Made by a program: the position numbers and the translations under genes. This document shows positions 1 to 11,278 of a stretch of 64,000 bases of DNA, one piece after another. Source of the DNA: Amborella trichopoda (taxonomy: Eukaryota > Streptophyta > Magnoliopsida > Amborellales > Amborellaceae); NCBI RefSeq assembly GCF_000471905.2, contig NW_006500065.1:425614-489613 (forward strand), in the 5' to 3' direction. Under the pieces are notes generated by a model. That model ran no database searches. It saw only the letters and a program-made list of their open reading frames with translations, and was not told the origin of the DNA. Each line of letters starts with the position of its first letter. The first letter of the stretch is position 1.

Positions 1-62
1 GTTGGTATTGTTTTAATGTCTATTATTTTTTTTTTACTAAATAGTTTTTATAAATACGAGTA

Positions 63-372
63 AAAAAATATTTCTTTCTTTTAAATGTTATATATTTTTG
101 GTGAGCTTGTTGAATTGTTTTTAATGATATACATATATATATATATATATATACTAAAATATTTTTTTTGTGATGAATATGAGAAAAATATTTCTTTCTT
201 TTTAATGTTATATATTTTTGATGAGCTTCTTAGATTGTTTTTAATGTTATATTTTTTTTTACAAAAATATGTTGTTTTTTTTGTGATGAATATGCGAAAA
301 AAAATATTTCTTTCATTTTAGTGTTATATATTTTTGGTGAACTTGTTGGATTGCTTGTAATGTTATATATAT
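63..372. repeat. AT-rich tandem repeat, about 3 units of ~115 bp
   Basis: Three successive blocks begin with a run of A followed by TATTTCTTTC, then a TTATATATTTTTG and a GAGCTTnTT motif, at about 63, 182 and 296. The first unit is lengthened by a TA run near 130-155. No coding sense is visible in any frame. The surrounding first 480 bases are equally AT-rich and hold nothing else I recognise. Confidence 0.7.
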
Positions 373-487
373 ATGTTTATAAAAGTAAGTTTTTTTGTTT
401 TACTTTCTTCTTCAGTGTGGAAATGTGGAATGAGTTTGTGTTGATTGAATAGTATCAAAACATTCATGTTTCTTGGTTAAGTTTACA

Positions 488-781
488 ATGAAAGGTACTC
501 CATTCTTTGCTACATTTTACCTTTCAAATCATATCATTTTGCAAGTTGGAATGAGTACATTCATCATAAATTTCCAGCCACATCTAGTTTGGACTTTGGA
601 ACAATTACGACCTCGTTATATAACATTTCATTTGGCTAGACTTTATACATACCGATATATTTATTGTAACACTACTAACCGTTATTCAATGAAAATCTAT
701 GGAAATATTGTAGACGTCTTAAGAATTTACAAGAATTTTCTATTGAGCCATGAATTGTCTGCTCCTTATGATGCAATTTGA
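488..781 (+). other. unrecognised open frame of 97 codons
   Basis: An open frame from ATG at 488 to a stop at 779-781 encodes a 97-residue peptide rich in aromatic and basic residues. I recognise no family, signal peptide or motif. It sits between an AT-rich tandem repeat and repeated non-coding sequence, and base composition does not change at its ends. It is most likely a chance frame or the decayed interior of an old element. Confidence 0.12.
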
Positions 782-899
782 TCCAAATGACTAATATATG
801 ACCAGTCTAGAAGATGAAAAGAAAAAAGAAAAATGACTTATATATAGTCTAATCTAAATTTTTCTATTTTTTTATTTTTAAAAATATTTTGAGGGTTTT

Positions 900-1174
900 T
901 TACCCTTTTTTTTTAAAAAAGAAAATCTACTTGACCAGTTAATCCGGTTAACCGCCCCGGTTAGTTCGGTTTCTGTTCGAACCGTTCCTAGGCTCATGAC
1001 AGATTAACCGTTCCGGTTCGATTTTGCAAACACTGGTTTAAATAGTTTCCACCCTCTCTCAACTATCTCCGGTGTTCCAAAATTTGGAACTTGGTGGTGC
1101 ATCGACCATCAGCCCTGCCAAAATGTATGCCTATTTTGATCCAGATCGGACGCCTCTGCGGTCAAAAGAAAAAA
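900..1174. repeat. degenerate repeat unit, continues at 3517
   Basis: A stretch with CCGGTT and GGTTCGA words, followed by a segment around 1040-1140 (AAACACTGG, then GGTGGTGCATCGACCATC). That segment is loosely repeated at about 3730-3800 and again at about 4160-4230. It reads as the left part of a diverged host repeat interrupted by the TIR element that follows. No coding content was seen. Confidence 0.4.
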
Positions 1175-1257
1175 GGAAAAATTATGTAAATATCCATTAT
1201 ATTTTTCGTTATTACAAAAATACTTGAAACTTTTCGTTATTACACAAATACCTGTTT

Positions 1258-1828
1258 TCCAACTTTATAACATTTTTTTGTTAAAAAAAAGATAAAACTG
1301 TCCATTTTTGGTTTTTTGAAAAACCGAATTTTTTTATTTTTGGTTGTTCAAAAACTGAATTATTTAAGTATCAATATTATGTATGCCCAAATGTTTAAAC
1401 ATGAGGTTGAATTGGCTTTTTGGTTATCATGCGAGTCCCCCCATACGCAATCTAATTTTTTTAATAAAAAATAGATGTTTTTTATGTTATTAAAAAGCCA
1501 AAAAAATAGGCTCATCATGGAACTGCTGGCCTTTCGGTTATCATGCATGCTTCTACATTTTCACCTTTCGGTTATCATGCATGCTTCTACATTTTCACCT
1601 CAAGGGTTCAGGTCTCTCCATACGCAAAGTAATTTTATGGGAATGGGCACAAATTGATATCAAGACCTCTTGAAGAAAATCATAATCTTTTACCAATATG
1701 CTATATATATATGTGTGTGTCTTATTAAAAATTTCAATTTTTTAAAAACCAAAAATTAAAAAATTTCGTTTTACAAAAACCGAAAATAAGCAATTTCGTC
1801 TTTTTTAAAAAAAATATTATAAAATTGA
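1258..1828. mobile_element. nested TIR element in the left arm of the 1175-3516 element
   Basis: This block is absent from the matching right arm. Its own ends are inverted repeats: ACTTTATAACATTTTTTT and ATTTTTGGTTTTT words at 1260-1340 recur in reverse complement at about 1735-1828. It contains a direct repeat of about 34 bp at about 1528-1595 (CTTTCGGTTATCATGCATGC). A related TTTTTGGTTATCATGCGAG, followed by CCATACGCAA, lies at about 1418-1450. No protein is encoded. This is a small non-autonomous element, or a foldback, of unknown superfamily. Confidence 0.45.
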
Positions 1829-2072
1829 AAAAAAAAAAATATCTCCATACCCTCTATTTTTAGGTTTTATATCTTAATAGACTCAAGGATTCAAAATATA
1901 TGTTGACTCATAAAATTTCAAAACTTTATATCTTTTAACACCCTTAAGCTACCTTTATCCTTGTTTATACTTATCTTTTTTTTTCCCAAACAAATATAAA
2001 AAACACATATTTTTCTAAACACGATCGTTTCGTCGCTCCACGCAGTTTTTTCTTAAATCTCTCTCTATTTTT

Positions 2073-2236
2073 CTACTCTCTCTCCCCCGTGTCTCTCTCT
2101 CCAATAAGGATTGATTGCACGCTCCGTCTACTCTCTCTCCCCCGTGTCTCTCTCTCCAATAAGGATTGATTGCACGCTCCGTCTACTCTCTCTCCCCCGA
2201 GTCTCTCTCTCCAATAAGGATTGATTGCACGCTCCG
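2073..2236. repeat. 55-bp tandem repeat, 3 units
   Basis: Units begin with CTACTCTCTC at 2073, 2128 and 2183, exactly 55 bp apart, and each carries AATAAGGATTGATTGCACGC. The units are almost identical (one GTG/GAG difference seen), so the duplication is young relative to the element holding it. It resembles a duplicated CT-rich 5' UTR. Confidence 0.9.
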
Positions 2237-2306
2237 ACATAGCATGGGCTCCTAATTGAGAGACAAAGAGTAACTGAAAAGGTCAAAAGAGGTGGAGCTC
2301 TCAGTC

Positions 2307-2474
2307 ATGGCTACCGTGGCCATATATGGCCACATTTTCCCGTGCTCTTTCTACATCAACAACCCTAATATCAAGCCCCAATTTACTTCTTCTTCTACTT
2401 ATTCTTCTTCTCCTTATCCTTATCGGTTGCTGTTGACTGGTTATCGAGGGCCGGCACGGGATACTGCTGCATGA
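2307..2474 (+). pseudogene. short frame resembling the start of a plastid-targeted protein
   Basis: ATG at 2307 opens a 55-codon frame beginning MATVAIYG. It is rich in Ser, Thr, Pro and Tyr and poor in acidic residues, then has an Arg-containing segment (GYRGPARD) and a stop. That composition is what a chloroplast transit peptide looks like, and the ATG follows a CT-rich leader as in a plant 5' UTR. I cannot name the parent gene. Downstream in the same frame there is no continuation. It lies inside a TIR element, so I read it as a captured first-exon fragment, not an active gene. A chance frame is possible. Confidence 0.3.
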
Positions 2475-2898
2475 GTAGTGGAGGGTGAAGGGGTTGACAG
2501 AGGAGATGGGGGCAGAATTGGAGGTGAGGGGTGGGAAAAATGGGAATTTGGGGGGAGTTTGTTGAGAGGGTGGAGATGTTGAAGGTCCGGTTTGAGATTT
2601 TCCCCCTGTAATTCAGACATACAATTCCAAATAAAACACCTAAAAAAATAAAATGAAAAGCTTCCTGTTGTTTCTCTCTCTAACCCATTTGGAGTTGTTC
2701 GTACCCAACAAATTTTCATGTGTTTTCTCTCTTTAGATGGCGCTCACCACTAATTCAGTTTGATTTCAAATTTATTCTCTTAAATTTTAAACTGAAAAGC
2801 GTCCGCAAAAAGGTAACGCAAGAAACCCACTGCGTATGGTACGCGTTATAATTGAGGAAGGTATCGGCGCCCGCACTGATATAATATCAGTAGTAAGT

Positions 2899-3115
2899 GA
2901 GCCACTGTCGAAATCATGCACAGTCACTGTTTGGTTTGCTTCTTGAGAGCTAGAGAGAGAGAAAGAGAGAATGGCCTCTCCGTTAATGTGATCCTTTTCG
3001 GTTAGAGCCACAGTCGCAATCATGCAGAGTCACTGTTTGGTTTGCTTCCTGAGAGCTCTAGAGAGAGATAATGGCTTCTTCGTCAATGTGATCTTCATTT
3101 TCCGTTAGAAAGTAC
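2899..3115. repeat. tandem duplication, 2 units of ~105 bp
   Basis: GCCACTGTCGAAATCATGC at about 2901 recurs as GCCACAGTCGCAATCATGC at about 3006. Each is followed by AGTCACTGTTTGGTTTGCTTC, GAGAGCT, a GA-rich run and ATGGC. The second unit is shorter in the GA run. Both lie in the interior of the TIR element. Confidence 0.75.
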
Positions 3116-3516
3116 TGATGGGTTTTCATTTGTAATGATTAGGATTCCTCGACTGAAAAATGCATGCGTGCAGGAAGAGAGAGGGAGACGAGATTAGGGT
3201 TTAGAGTGACGAAGAGGGTGAATGTTAGACAGAGTCAGAAATTTGGAGGAGTTATATCATGCAAAGGGAAGAAAGTTTAAAATGCGCATGTTTTTTTTAT
3301 ATTTGTTAGGGCTAAAAATTTAGTTTAAAGTGGATGAAGATCGTAAGGGGGTTAAGAGATATAGTTTTAATCTTTGAATCTGTTAAGATATGAAAATAAA
3401 AAATTGATAGTATGGGGATATTTTTCTTTTAAATAATAGACACTTGAATAATCGCATAAAGTTTCAGATATTTTCATAATAACAAAAAATATAACAGATA
3501 TTTACTTAATTTTTCT

Positions 3517-4589
3517 CAAACAAATAAAAACTGAAAAAAATAACATTAACGAAGGTCAAATTTCAAGGAACATGCAAGACAACCAAATGCAAATCAGTAA
3601 TTCGCAATTCCAAGTGCTCGACATAACCTAGCATTTCTGTTCAAATCCAAGCGAAACGGATCGGGTACCTCCATGTTCCTATTCCTATTAATAATACCCG
3701 GTTTCGATCAATTATTTTTAAAACCTTGAAAATAACACCTGTGCTCTAAAACTTGGAATCAGATGGTGGATCGGCTATCCATTATACCAATTTAGGAATG
3801 GTGGATTGGCCATCCATTATACCAATCAGGAATGGTGATTAAATCTAGATTGGCTAAATCTCTAGAGTCAAAAAATTATTACAATATTAAAAAACAAAAC
3901 ATAGAAATCACCTAGTTCACCCAACCTAAGTTAGCGATTCCCAATTTGAATCACCGAGTTCTCAGTAGAAACATATGATTTTGTCTAAATTGGGTTCATT
4001 CTTGGTTATTAGCGAATCGGCCTGGGTACCTACCTATTTCTTTCTAGATCAACCATTCCTATCTGGTTTTTAAATTCAAAATTGGTGGAATTGTCGAAGT
4101 GTCATTCACCTCGAAATCAGACAAACACCCAATTTTGTGTCAAACATTTGGATTGACGATTAAAACCCTCGAAATAACAGCATCGTTTTAAAAGCGAGGT
4201 GTTGGATCAACCTTTCCACTATATTGATTTGGATTGATGCTTCTGTATGAATCTTCCAAATATCTAGGGATAAAGGGATTACTAAAATATTGAACAATGT
4301 AATAATATCAAAACTTAAATATTAAGGGAAGTACTCAATTTACTTGACCCAAGTCCGCGATTCTGGATTTGAGTACCCCATCTCTCTAAAAGAACCATGT
4401 AATTTTGTTCAAATCAAGCCAATTCCTGATTTTGTTTGCATTATTTATGTATTCATTTATCCTGAATCAACGAGTTTTATCTATAGCAGAGCTTTGAAAA
4501 TGTTAATGTAGATCGGGAATCATAGATTTGGTTTAGAGGGTTGATGGACGAGGTGGTCTTTATCCCCAAGAAATTGCCCGATTCTATTT
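3517..4589. repeat. diverged non-coding host repeat (period near 430 bp)
   Basis: Segments around 3740-4030 and 4170-4440 resemble each other (GCGATTC then TTTGA and ATGTAATTTTGT/ATATGATTTTGT words). A short local duplication lies at about 3764-3835 (GGCTATCCATTATACCAAT and GGCCATCCATTATACCAAT). No coding sequence was seen. It continues the unit broken at 1174 and resumes after the MITE and after the copia element. Confidence 0.4.
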
Positions 4590-4982
4590 GGGTGTGGTTT
4601 ATATAGAGCCTAGGCTCTAATCAATCAAATTAGAGCCAACTTTCAAATGGTACCAAAAAATGTGGTTTCAATACTAGAAATCTTTGTGATAGCCTTAAAA
4701 TATATTTTTATTTTTATTTATAAAGCTCAAAGCTTCAAAAATAATGTAGATTGACATATCTATGTGAACTTGATAATCTAAAAAATAGACGGTCTAAATA
4801 TGAGTGACAAGATGCACTATTTTCAAAACTTGAAATCCATTTTTCTCTCATATCCATGCATCTTGATGTTGAGATGATCAATTTAAGAATATTTGGCCAT
4901 CAAAACAACCTCATCTAATGAAAGTTTTGAGGTCGGCTCTAACTTGATTGTTTAGAGCCTCGGCTCTATATAAACTTTTCCC
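4590..4982. mobile_element. Mutator-type MITE, copy 1
   Basis: The element starts GGGTGTGGTTTATATAGAGC and ends with the inverse, TAGAGCC then GGCTCTATATAAAC then TTTTCCC. The two TIRs share GTTTATATAGAGCC, AGGCTCTAA and CAATCAA. It is flanked by a perfect 9-bp duplication, ATTCTATTT at 4581-4589 and 4983-4991. A 9-bp duplication is the signature of Mutator-superfamily insertion. It encodes nothing. Copies 2 and 3 are at 52171-52485 and 63279-63759. Confidence 0.88.
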
Positions 4983-5245
4983 ATTCTATTTATTATTAGT
5001 TTTTTTCCTGATTTTTCACGTATTCAGCAAATGAAGATCATAGATCTAGGCGATCTAGACTGGTCCACTTGGAGGCCAATACAACCCGTGGATTCTAATT
5101 TAAAACACTAATATAAGGTTTTCGAAAATTGCCATTTCAGATCGAGAATCACGATTCATCTTCGAATTAGATTCTCAGGCCGATTTCCTTATGGAATCGG
5201 CATTCAACTCGATTTTAAAAAAAGCACTTAATTCTATATGAGAAC
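4983..5245. repeat. host repeat remnant up to copia insertion site
   Basis: Non-coding sequence resembling the repeated host segments before it (CAGATCGAGAATCACGATTC near 5140). It ends at AGAAC (5241-5245), the left target duplication of the copia element. The matching right-hand piece resumes at 12282 (GAATCACC near 12299). Confidence 0.4.
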
Positions 5246-6301
5246 GGATAAAACTATTTTGTTTTGTTTCAAAACAAAGAGGACTTTATTACCTTTTTCT
5301 TTTATGCCTGACTTCTTTACTTTGGGTGGTATTAGGGGCCACACGTTCTTTTTATATTCTTTTACCTCTTTAGTCGGCTAACTCTTTCGAGGCTCCTTGA
5401 TTTCTTTAAGCTTTGGGCTACTTGTGCGCCTTCATCTCTCTCTCCTTTTAGTACTCTTATTATTTGCCACCTGGTCATGATGTGTTAACACCACATGAAA
5501 TCATGTTTTGGTAATGATGGGGGACCTTTTGTTTTCTGGACCAAGCATCCACTCCTCCCTTGTAAATTCGTTTTTCATTTTAGTGAGAGAAGAGGTTGTT
5601 TAGTGTGCGAAAATAAAAAAAAACGTACTTCTCTCTCTAAATGCATTTTCACAATGACGTGAGATGGATATGCCATTGTTTCATGATGTCTGACTACCGA
5701 TGATAGAGTTTGCTACAGTTTATTGAATGCTTTAGGGAGTATCTTTAGAGAAGTTATTTGGGTATAATTTAAAATAGTTTGTTGAAATATTTAAGTAACA
5801 AAGAAGAACTTCTCAGTATGATTTTACTGTGGTTTTGAGCGAGTCTTTGAGCATGCAACTCAGAGATACAGGAAATTCTTCCTGATCTGGGTGTATCCTA
5901 GGAGTGTTCTTGCTGGTACCGTTTACATATCGGTTTTCTAACCGAGTCGGGAGCATTAAATACTTCAAATAAAGCAAGTTCATCTTGTGCCTCCAGATTT
6001 CAGATATGCATAGTCTCTCGATATATTCTCTAAAACCTGCTCCAATTCCTACAGGAGTCCAACTTGTACTAGGAGTGTTATGGTATTATTCTTTTATCAC
6101 AGATCCCGGATAAAGGGAGGTGATGCCAAATTTTTTTATGGGAATCAATATAGTAAATTAAGCCATCGACTGTAAGTTAGGCCACCGAATGTAAGTCAGA
6201 CCATCGATTGTAAGTCAGGCCATTGAATGATAGTCAGGTTTTAGACCGTTTGTCAGGGTATCCACAAACTTTGTGGTTATCTACCATGATTGAAACTAAC
6301 A
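5246..6301 (+). repeat. 5' LTR of copia fossil 1
   Basis: About 1056 bp, matching 11279-12276 along its whole length (for example GACTTCTTTAC, CTCTCTCCTTTTA, ATTATTTGCCA, TGAAACTAACA). Near its end, at about 6165-6235, a unit of 18-19 bp built around GTAAGTCAGGCCATCGA is repeated about four times. A TATA-like TTTTTATATTC is at about 5350. Confidence 0.85.
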
Positions 6302-7002
6302 ATTTCGAAGTGTTTAAGTTTTACGAGATAGATGCTAGAAGCTCACAGAAAGCAATGACTTAGGATTTCTTAAGCCTAGATTTTTTTAAAAGAATTAATT
6401 TCAGAAGATGGCAGTCTAAGGTCCTATTTCTTCTAAAGATCTTAAAAGTGGAGTATGTAATAAAGAAACCATGTCCCATTGCTCCAACTACTCCCTTGAA
6501 GAATACTGGTGATCAGACTACTTCATATCAGAATGCCGAAGAAATTGAAGCATGGGATGAAAATGATTTTATATGTAAAACGCATACCCTGAATGCACTA
6601 AGCGATCATTTGTTTGATCTTTTCTCAGGAATGTCAGCTGCAAAAGAACTCTAGGAGGCTCTAGAAGCCAAATATAAAGAAGAAGATGCTGGTAGAAAGA
6701 AGTATCTCATTAGTAGATACTTAAATTTTAAAATTACAAAAGAAAAACATGTATTGGCTCCAATTCATGATTTTCAAATCATAACCAATGAACTTGCATC
6801 TAATGGTATTAAATTTGATGAGTTATTCCATGTTGGAGCAATAATCAATAAATTGCCGCCTTCCTGGAAAGACTACAGGAATACATTGATGCACAAGTCT
6901 AAAGACTTCAGCCTTGAACATTTGATAGCCCATCTGAAGATCGAAGAGGAGACCAGACTTCGAAATAAGAAAGAAGGGCAACATAAAACTTATATACATC
7001 CC

Positions 7003-7440
7003 CTTATCCAACCGTCCATTCTGAATGGAGAGCTAAGATTGCCCCAATCACAATATCACGTCTATACATTATTTTATTTTTTATTTTTTTTCTACAAACT
7101 ATTTTGATACCAAAATTTGTACTTCCAATCATCTATTAAACTCGCACTAGAAAAAAATATAAAAACAATATTTCCAATAAAATACAATGGTTAAAATACC
7201 CCTGAAAGATTCAAGGGGTATTTTGGTCATTATATTTTATCAAAAATTATTTTTAATATTTTTTATAGGTGCGCCCCAATGAGAAGATGACACGTACCAA
7301 ATTTCATATTCATACAATTTGTATAAAAAACTAAAAAAAAATACTTTGAGATGTCAGATCTAAGATCAAACGGTGAGTGGCTCTCTTGATCAAAATTGAC
7401 GGCTGGATAGTAGGGGTAGCATAGATCTTCTTTGTTGTAG
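7003..7440. mobile_element. MITE-like foldback element inserted in copia fossil 1
   Basis: About 430 bp of non-coding DNA interrupts the copia internal region after gag. The ends are inverted repeats: CCCCTTATCCAACCGTCCAT on the left, and the reverse complement of the right end reads CCCCTACTATCCAGCCGTCA; both continue to an AGAGC. The centre (about 7190-7226) is a palindrome, AAAATACCCCT with AGGGGTATTTT. A second copy in the other orientation lies around the gap at 13284-13805. Exact boundaries and target duplication were not resolved. Confidence 0.55.
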
Positions 7441-10400
7441 CGGAAGTATAGAAACCTTTCCCAAGAAAGAATATAGTCTCAGATGGTCGTCAGAGCCCAT
7501 GTAGTTGAAGGTCCGAGAAAAAAGAAGCCGAGGACTGAAAAAGGAATGAAAATTGAAGTTAAGAAAGAAGAAACGAAGGACCTGAAAGTTTTAAATACAA
7601 AGTCAGTTCAGGCTAAAGGTAAGAAACCCATGGTATGCCATTTTTGAGTGAAAGCCGGCCATATGAAGAAATTATGTAGAATTAGAAAGAGACATCAAGC
7701 TCATGCTAATGTGGCCAAAGAAAAATTTGCCGCTATGATATATGAAGTTAATGCTCTAGGGGGCACTACAGAATGGTGGGTCGACTTTGGAGCTACCAGA
7801 CATGTTTGTAACAATAAAAACATGTTTAGGGCCTAGGAAATGGTGGGGGAGGATACTGTCCTGTATATAGGCAATTCTTCTTCCTCTAAGCTTCTTGGTA
7901 AAGGGACGGTTGAAGTAAAATTCATGTCCAGTAAAGTTCTCACCCTCTTAGATGTATATCATGCCCTTGAAGTCTGAAGAAATTTGGTGTCAGCATAACT
8001 TTTGAATAAAAGGGATTTCAAACTTGTTTTTGAGTCCGACAAGTTTATCTTGTCGAAGAATGATGTCTTTGTGGGAAGGGGTTACGTTATTCAGGGCATG
8101 TTCAAGCTCAGTATTCTCAATGAACATCTTCTTCTGCGTATATGCTTGACTCCTTTTCTTTATGGCATGGTAGATTAGATCATATTTATTATCATGCGTT
8201 AAGAAAAATGAGGACTTTAGACCTAATTCCTTAGTGTGAGAATTTAGAAAATACTTGTGTGCGGCCAAAGATCACAAGAAAACCCTTTCCTAATGTGGAA
8301 AGAAGTTCCAAGATTTTTGGAATTGATACATAGTGATGTCTTTGATCTGAAAGGCATACAGACTCGTAGTAGGAAGAAATACATTGTCACTTTCATAAAT
8401 GATTTCTCAAGATACACCTATGTTTATTTGAATAGATACAACGATGAAGTATTTGAGAAATTCAAGGTTTATAAGACATAAGTTGAAAACCAATTGAATT
8501 TAAGAATTTAAGGTTTTCAGAAGTGACAGAGTTGGGGAATATTGTTCTGCCGACTTCACTAATTATTGTGAAGAAAATGGAATAATTGACCAAGTTACTT
8601 CCCCATACGCACCACAACATAATGGTTTAACTGAAAGGAAAAATCACACTCTTATGGATAAGGTGAATAACATGTTCATCAGATCTAATCTCCCTGCAAA
8701 TCTTTGGGGTGAGGCTTTAATGTCTGCCTGTTTCATTTTAAATTAGACAACATATTCAAAATCTTATGCTACACAATATGAACTTTGGAAAGGAAAGAAA
8801 CCTCTTTCAAGATTCCTCAAGGTTTGAGGTTGTGCAGCTTTGGTAAGGCTCATTGAACTTAAGAGGCCCAAAATTAGACCTAGATCTGTTAAGTGTATTT
8901 TTATGGGCTATGCTAAGTACAATAAAGCATATAGATTTTTGGACCTGGAATCTAATGTAATTATAAAGTCTAAGGATGCAGAATTTTTTTAACACACTTT
9001 TATTGGTGAGCAATATAATAAACATGAATAACAACGCAATAAACGTAAAATTCGTGAGCATGAGAACCCTGAGGATCTAGAACCCAAGAGAAGTAAGAAA
9101 ATCAAGAAACCAACAGATTTTGGTCATGATTTTCGAATGTATCTTTTGGAAGAAGATCCTAAAACTTTCCAGGATGCAATATCCTCATATGACGCTTCCT
9201 TTTGGAAGGAGGCAACTAACGATAAGATGAAATCGATCCTGGAGAATGATACTTGGATATTGGTAGATTTACCTCCTGGTTCTAAGTCCTTAAGATATAA
9301 GTGGATTTTCAAAAAGAAAATTACGTTGGATGGAACTATTGAAAAATATAAAGCTAAACTGGTTGTAAAAAGATTTAAACAAAACGAAGGTGTTGATTTC
9401 TTTGACACTAATGCTCCAGTCGCTTGAATTGCTACCATTACAGTTTTTTTTACCTTGACTTCTATTTACTATCTAGAAATTCATCAGATGGATATCAAAA
9501 CAGCTTTTCTCCATGGTGAACTAGATGAAGAAACTTATCTTGAGCAACCTGAGGGATTTGTCCTTAAGGGACAAGAGCGCAAAGTTTGTAAACTTGTGAA
9601 ATCCCTAAATGGTTTGAAGCAAGCACCCAAACAATGGAATGAAAATTTTAATAGATTATTTTATCATACGGATTTCATATCAATGATGCTGATACGTGTG
9701 TGTATGGAAGAGTTTGTGATAGTGCAGTTGTTATAATTTACTTATATGTATATTATATGCTCATACTAGGCAGCAATACTGCATACATAAAGGACACAAA
9801 GAACTTATTGTCTTTTGAATTTAATAAGAAAGACATAGGGCAAGCTGATGTGATACTTGGAATTAAAATAGTGAGGAATCCAGCTGGGTATGTTTTAATC
9901 CAGAGCCACTATATAAAAAAGTGCTCAAAAGATTTGGTTACTCCGATTCCAAGTGAGTTCCTTATGATGCTCACATTAAACTTAGAAAAAACCATAAAGG
10001 TCATGTTTCCCAATTGGACTATGCAAGAGTCATTGGATGTATAATGTATACAATGTCATACACTAGACCAGATATAGCCTTTGCTGTGAGTAAACTGAAT
10101 AGATACACCAGTAACCTAGGTAAAGAGCATTGGAATGCGGTCATTAGGGTCATGTGATATCTCAAATGAACCATTGACTATGACCTACATTATGTGGGTG
10201 AACCTGCTGTATTGAAAGGATACAATAACACAAATTGGATTATGGACTCTGATGAATCCATGTCTACTAGTGGATGGATCTTCACCTTTGCTGGAGGTGT
10301 TGTTGCTTGGGGATTCAAGAAGCAAACTTGTATCTCTAAATCCATGATGGAATTAGAGTTAATAACCTTGGAAGTCGCTAGTAAAGAGGCTGAGTGACTA

Positions 10401-11278
10401 AGAAACTTCTTGGTAGACATACAACTTGTCTTTGGGCCTATGCCTGCAATATCAATATGGTGTGATTGTGAAGCTGCAGTATACCGAGTGAAAAGAAAAA
10501 TTTATCCTGGAAAATCTAGATATATTCACTTGAGGCACAATCAATTCAGACTTTTGTTGGAATATGGAGTTATTTCAATACTCCATATTTGATGTAACCA
10601 AAACTTGGCAGATCCATTAACTAAAGACTTTGCAAGGGACCAAGTTTGGAAGATAGCTAGAGGGATGGGATTGAAGCCCATTTGTATTATGCCATAGAGT
10701 GATGAGAACCCTACCTAAGGGTAAGGAGATCCTAAGTCTAAGATTCAAAGAAAAAAACAAGTCACTTGAGTGATGTTTGATGTAAGTTTGTACCACAAAA
10801 TATTATATTATGGAAATTTATAAGATTTCTACCCCATCCCTGACTGTGTGGTGTATTTATTGCAATGAAAAAGAGGTTGAGCATCGCTTTTAATGAATCT
10901 ATTTGCCTAGATGATGTAAAGCCTAGGCTCGAGTGTCGCACTGCAGGACATCTTTCAAGGACTCACCTATATGAGTGTGGAAGTGGAGGTCGCTTCCTAT
11001 GGAAATTGGGCATTTCTTAGAGCGTTTATGAAAATAGGATAAACACAGGGCCTTTAAAGCACACGTCTTTAAAAAATCACAGTCTTTGAAAGGAAATATG
11101 CGGTATGTGGGAGGCTTATCATTTATGGACATAGTTCAAGGTTCGTCCACGCATTGTCGTGATAAGCGTTATGTACAATACTATGCGAAGGTTCAAGTCT
11201 CCTAGACACCTTCCCTTATGCATTCTCTTTCCTGATATGTCCTTTGGCAGTCCTTCTGTTTTGGAACAGGTGGGGGAT

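Larger units (their letters stand above)
1175..3516. mobile_element. TIR DNA transposon, non-autonomous; candidate gene-carrying MULE
   Basis: The left end (1175-1250) and the reverse complement of the right end (3516-3440) align over about 75 bp: AAAAATTA, GTAAATATC, GTTATTA and TGAAACTTT blocks, each in order. After a block present only on the left (about 1258-1828), the match resumes between about 1830-2015 and the reverse complement of about 3270-3420. The TIRs are therefore about 250 bp long, as in Mutator-like elements. No transposase is present. The interior (about 2020-3260) is less AT-rich, has CT-rich 5'-UTR-like sequence and a short open frame starting at 2307, and looks like a captured host gene segment. 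I could not establish a target duplication: the flanks are A-rich. The MULE assignment rests on TIR length and structure only. Confidence 0.55.
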
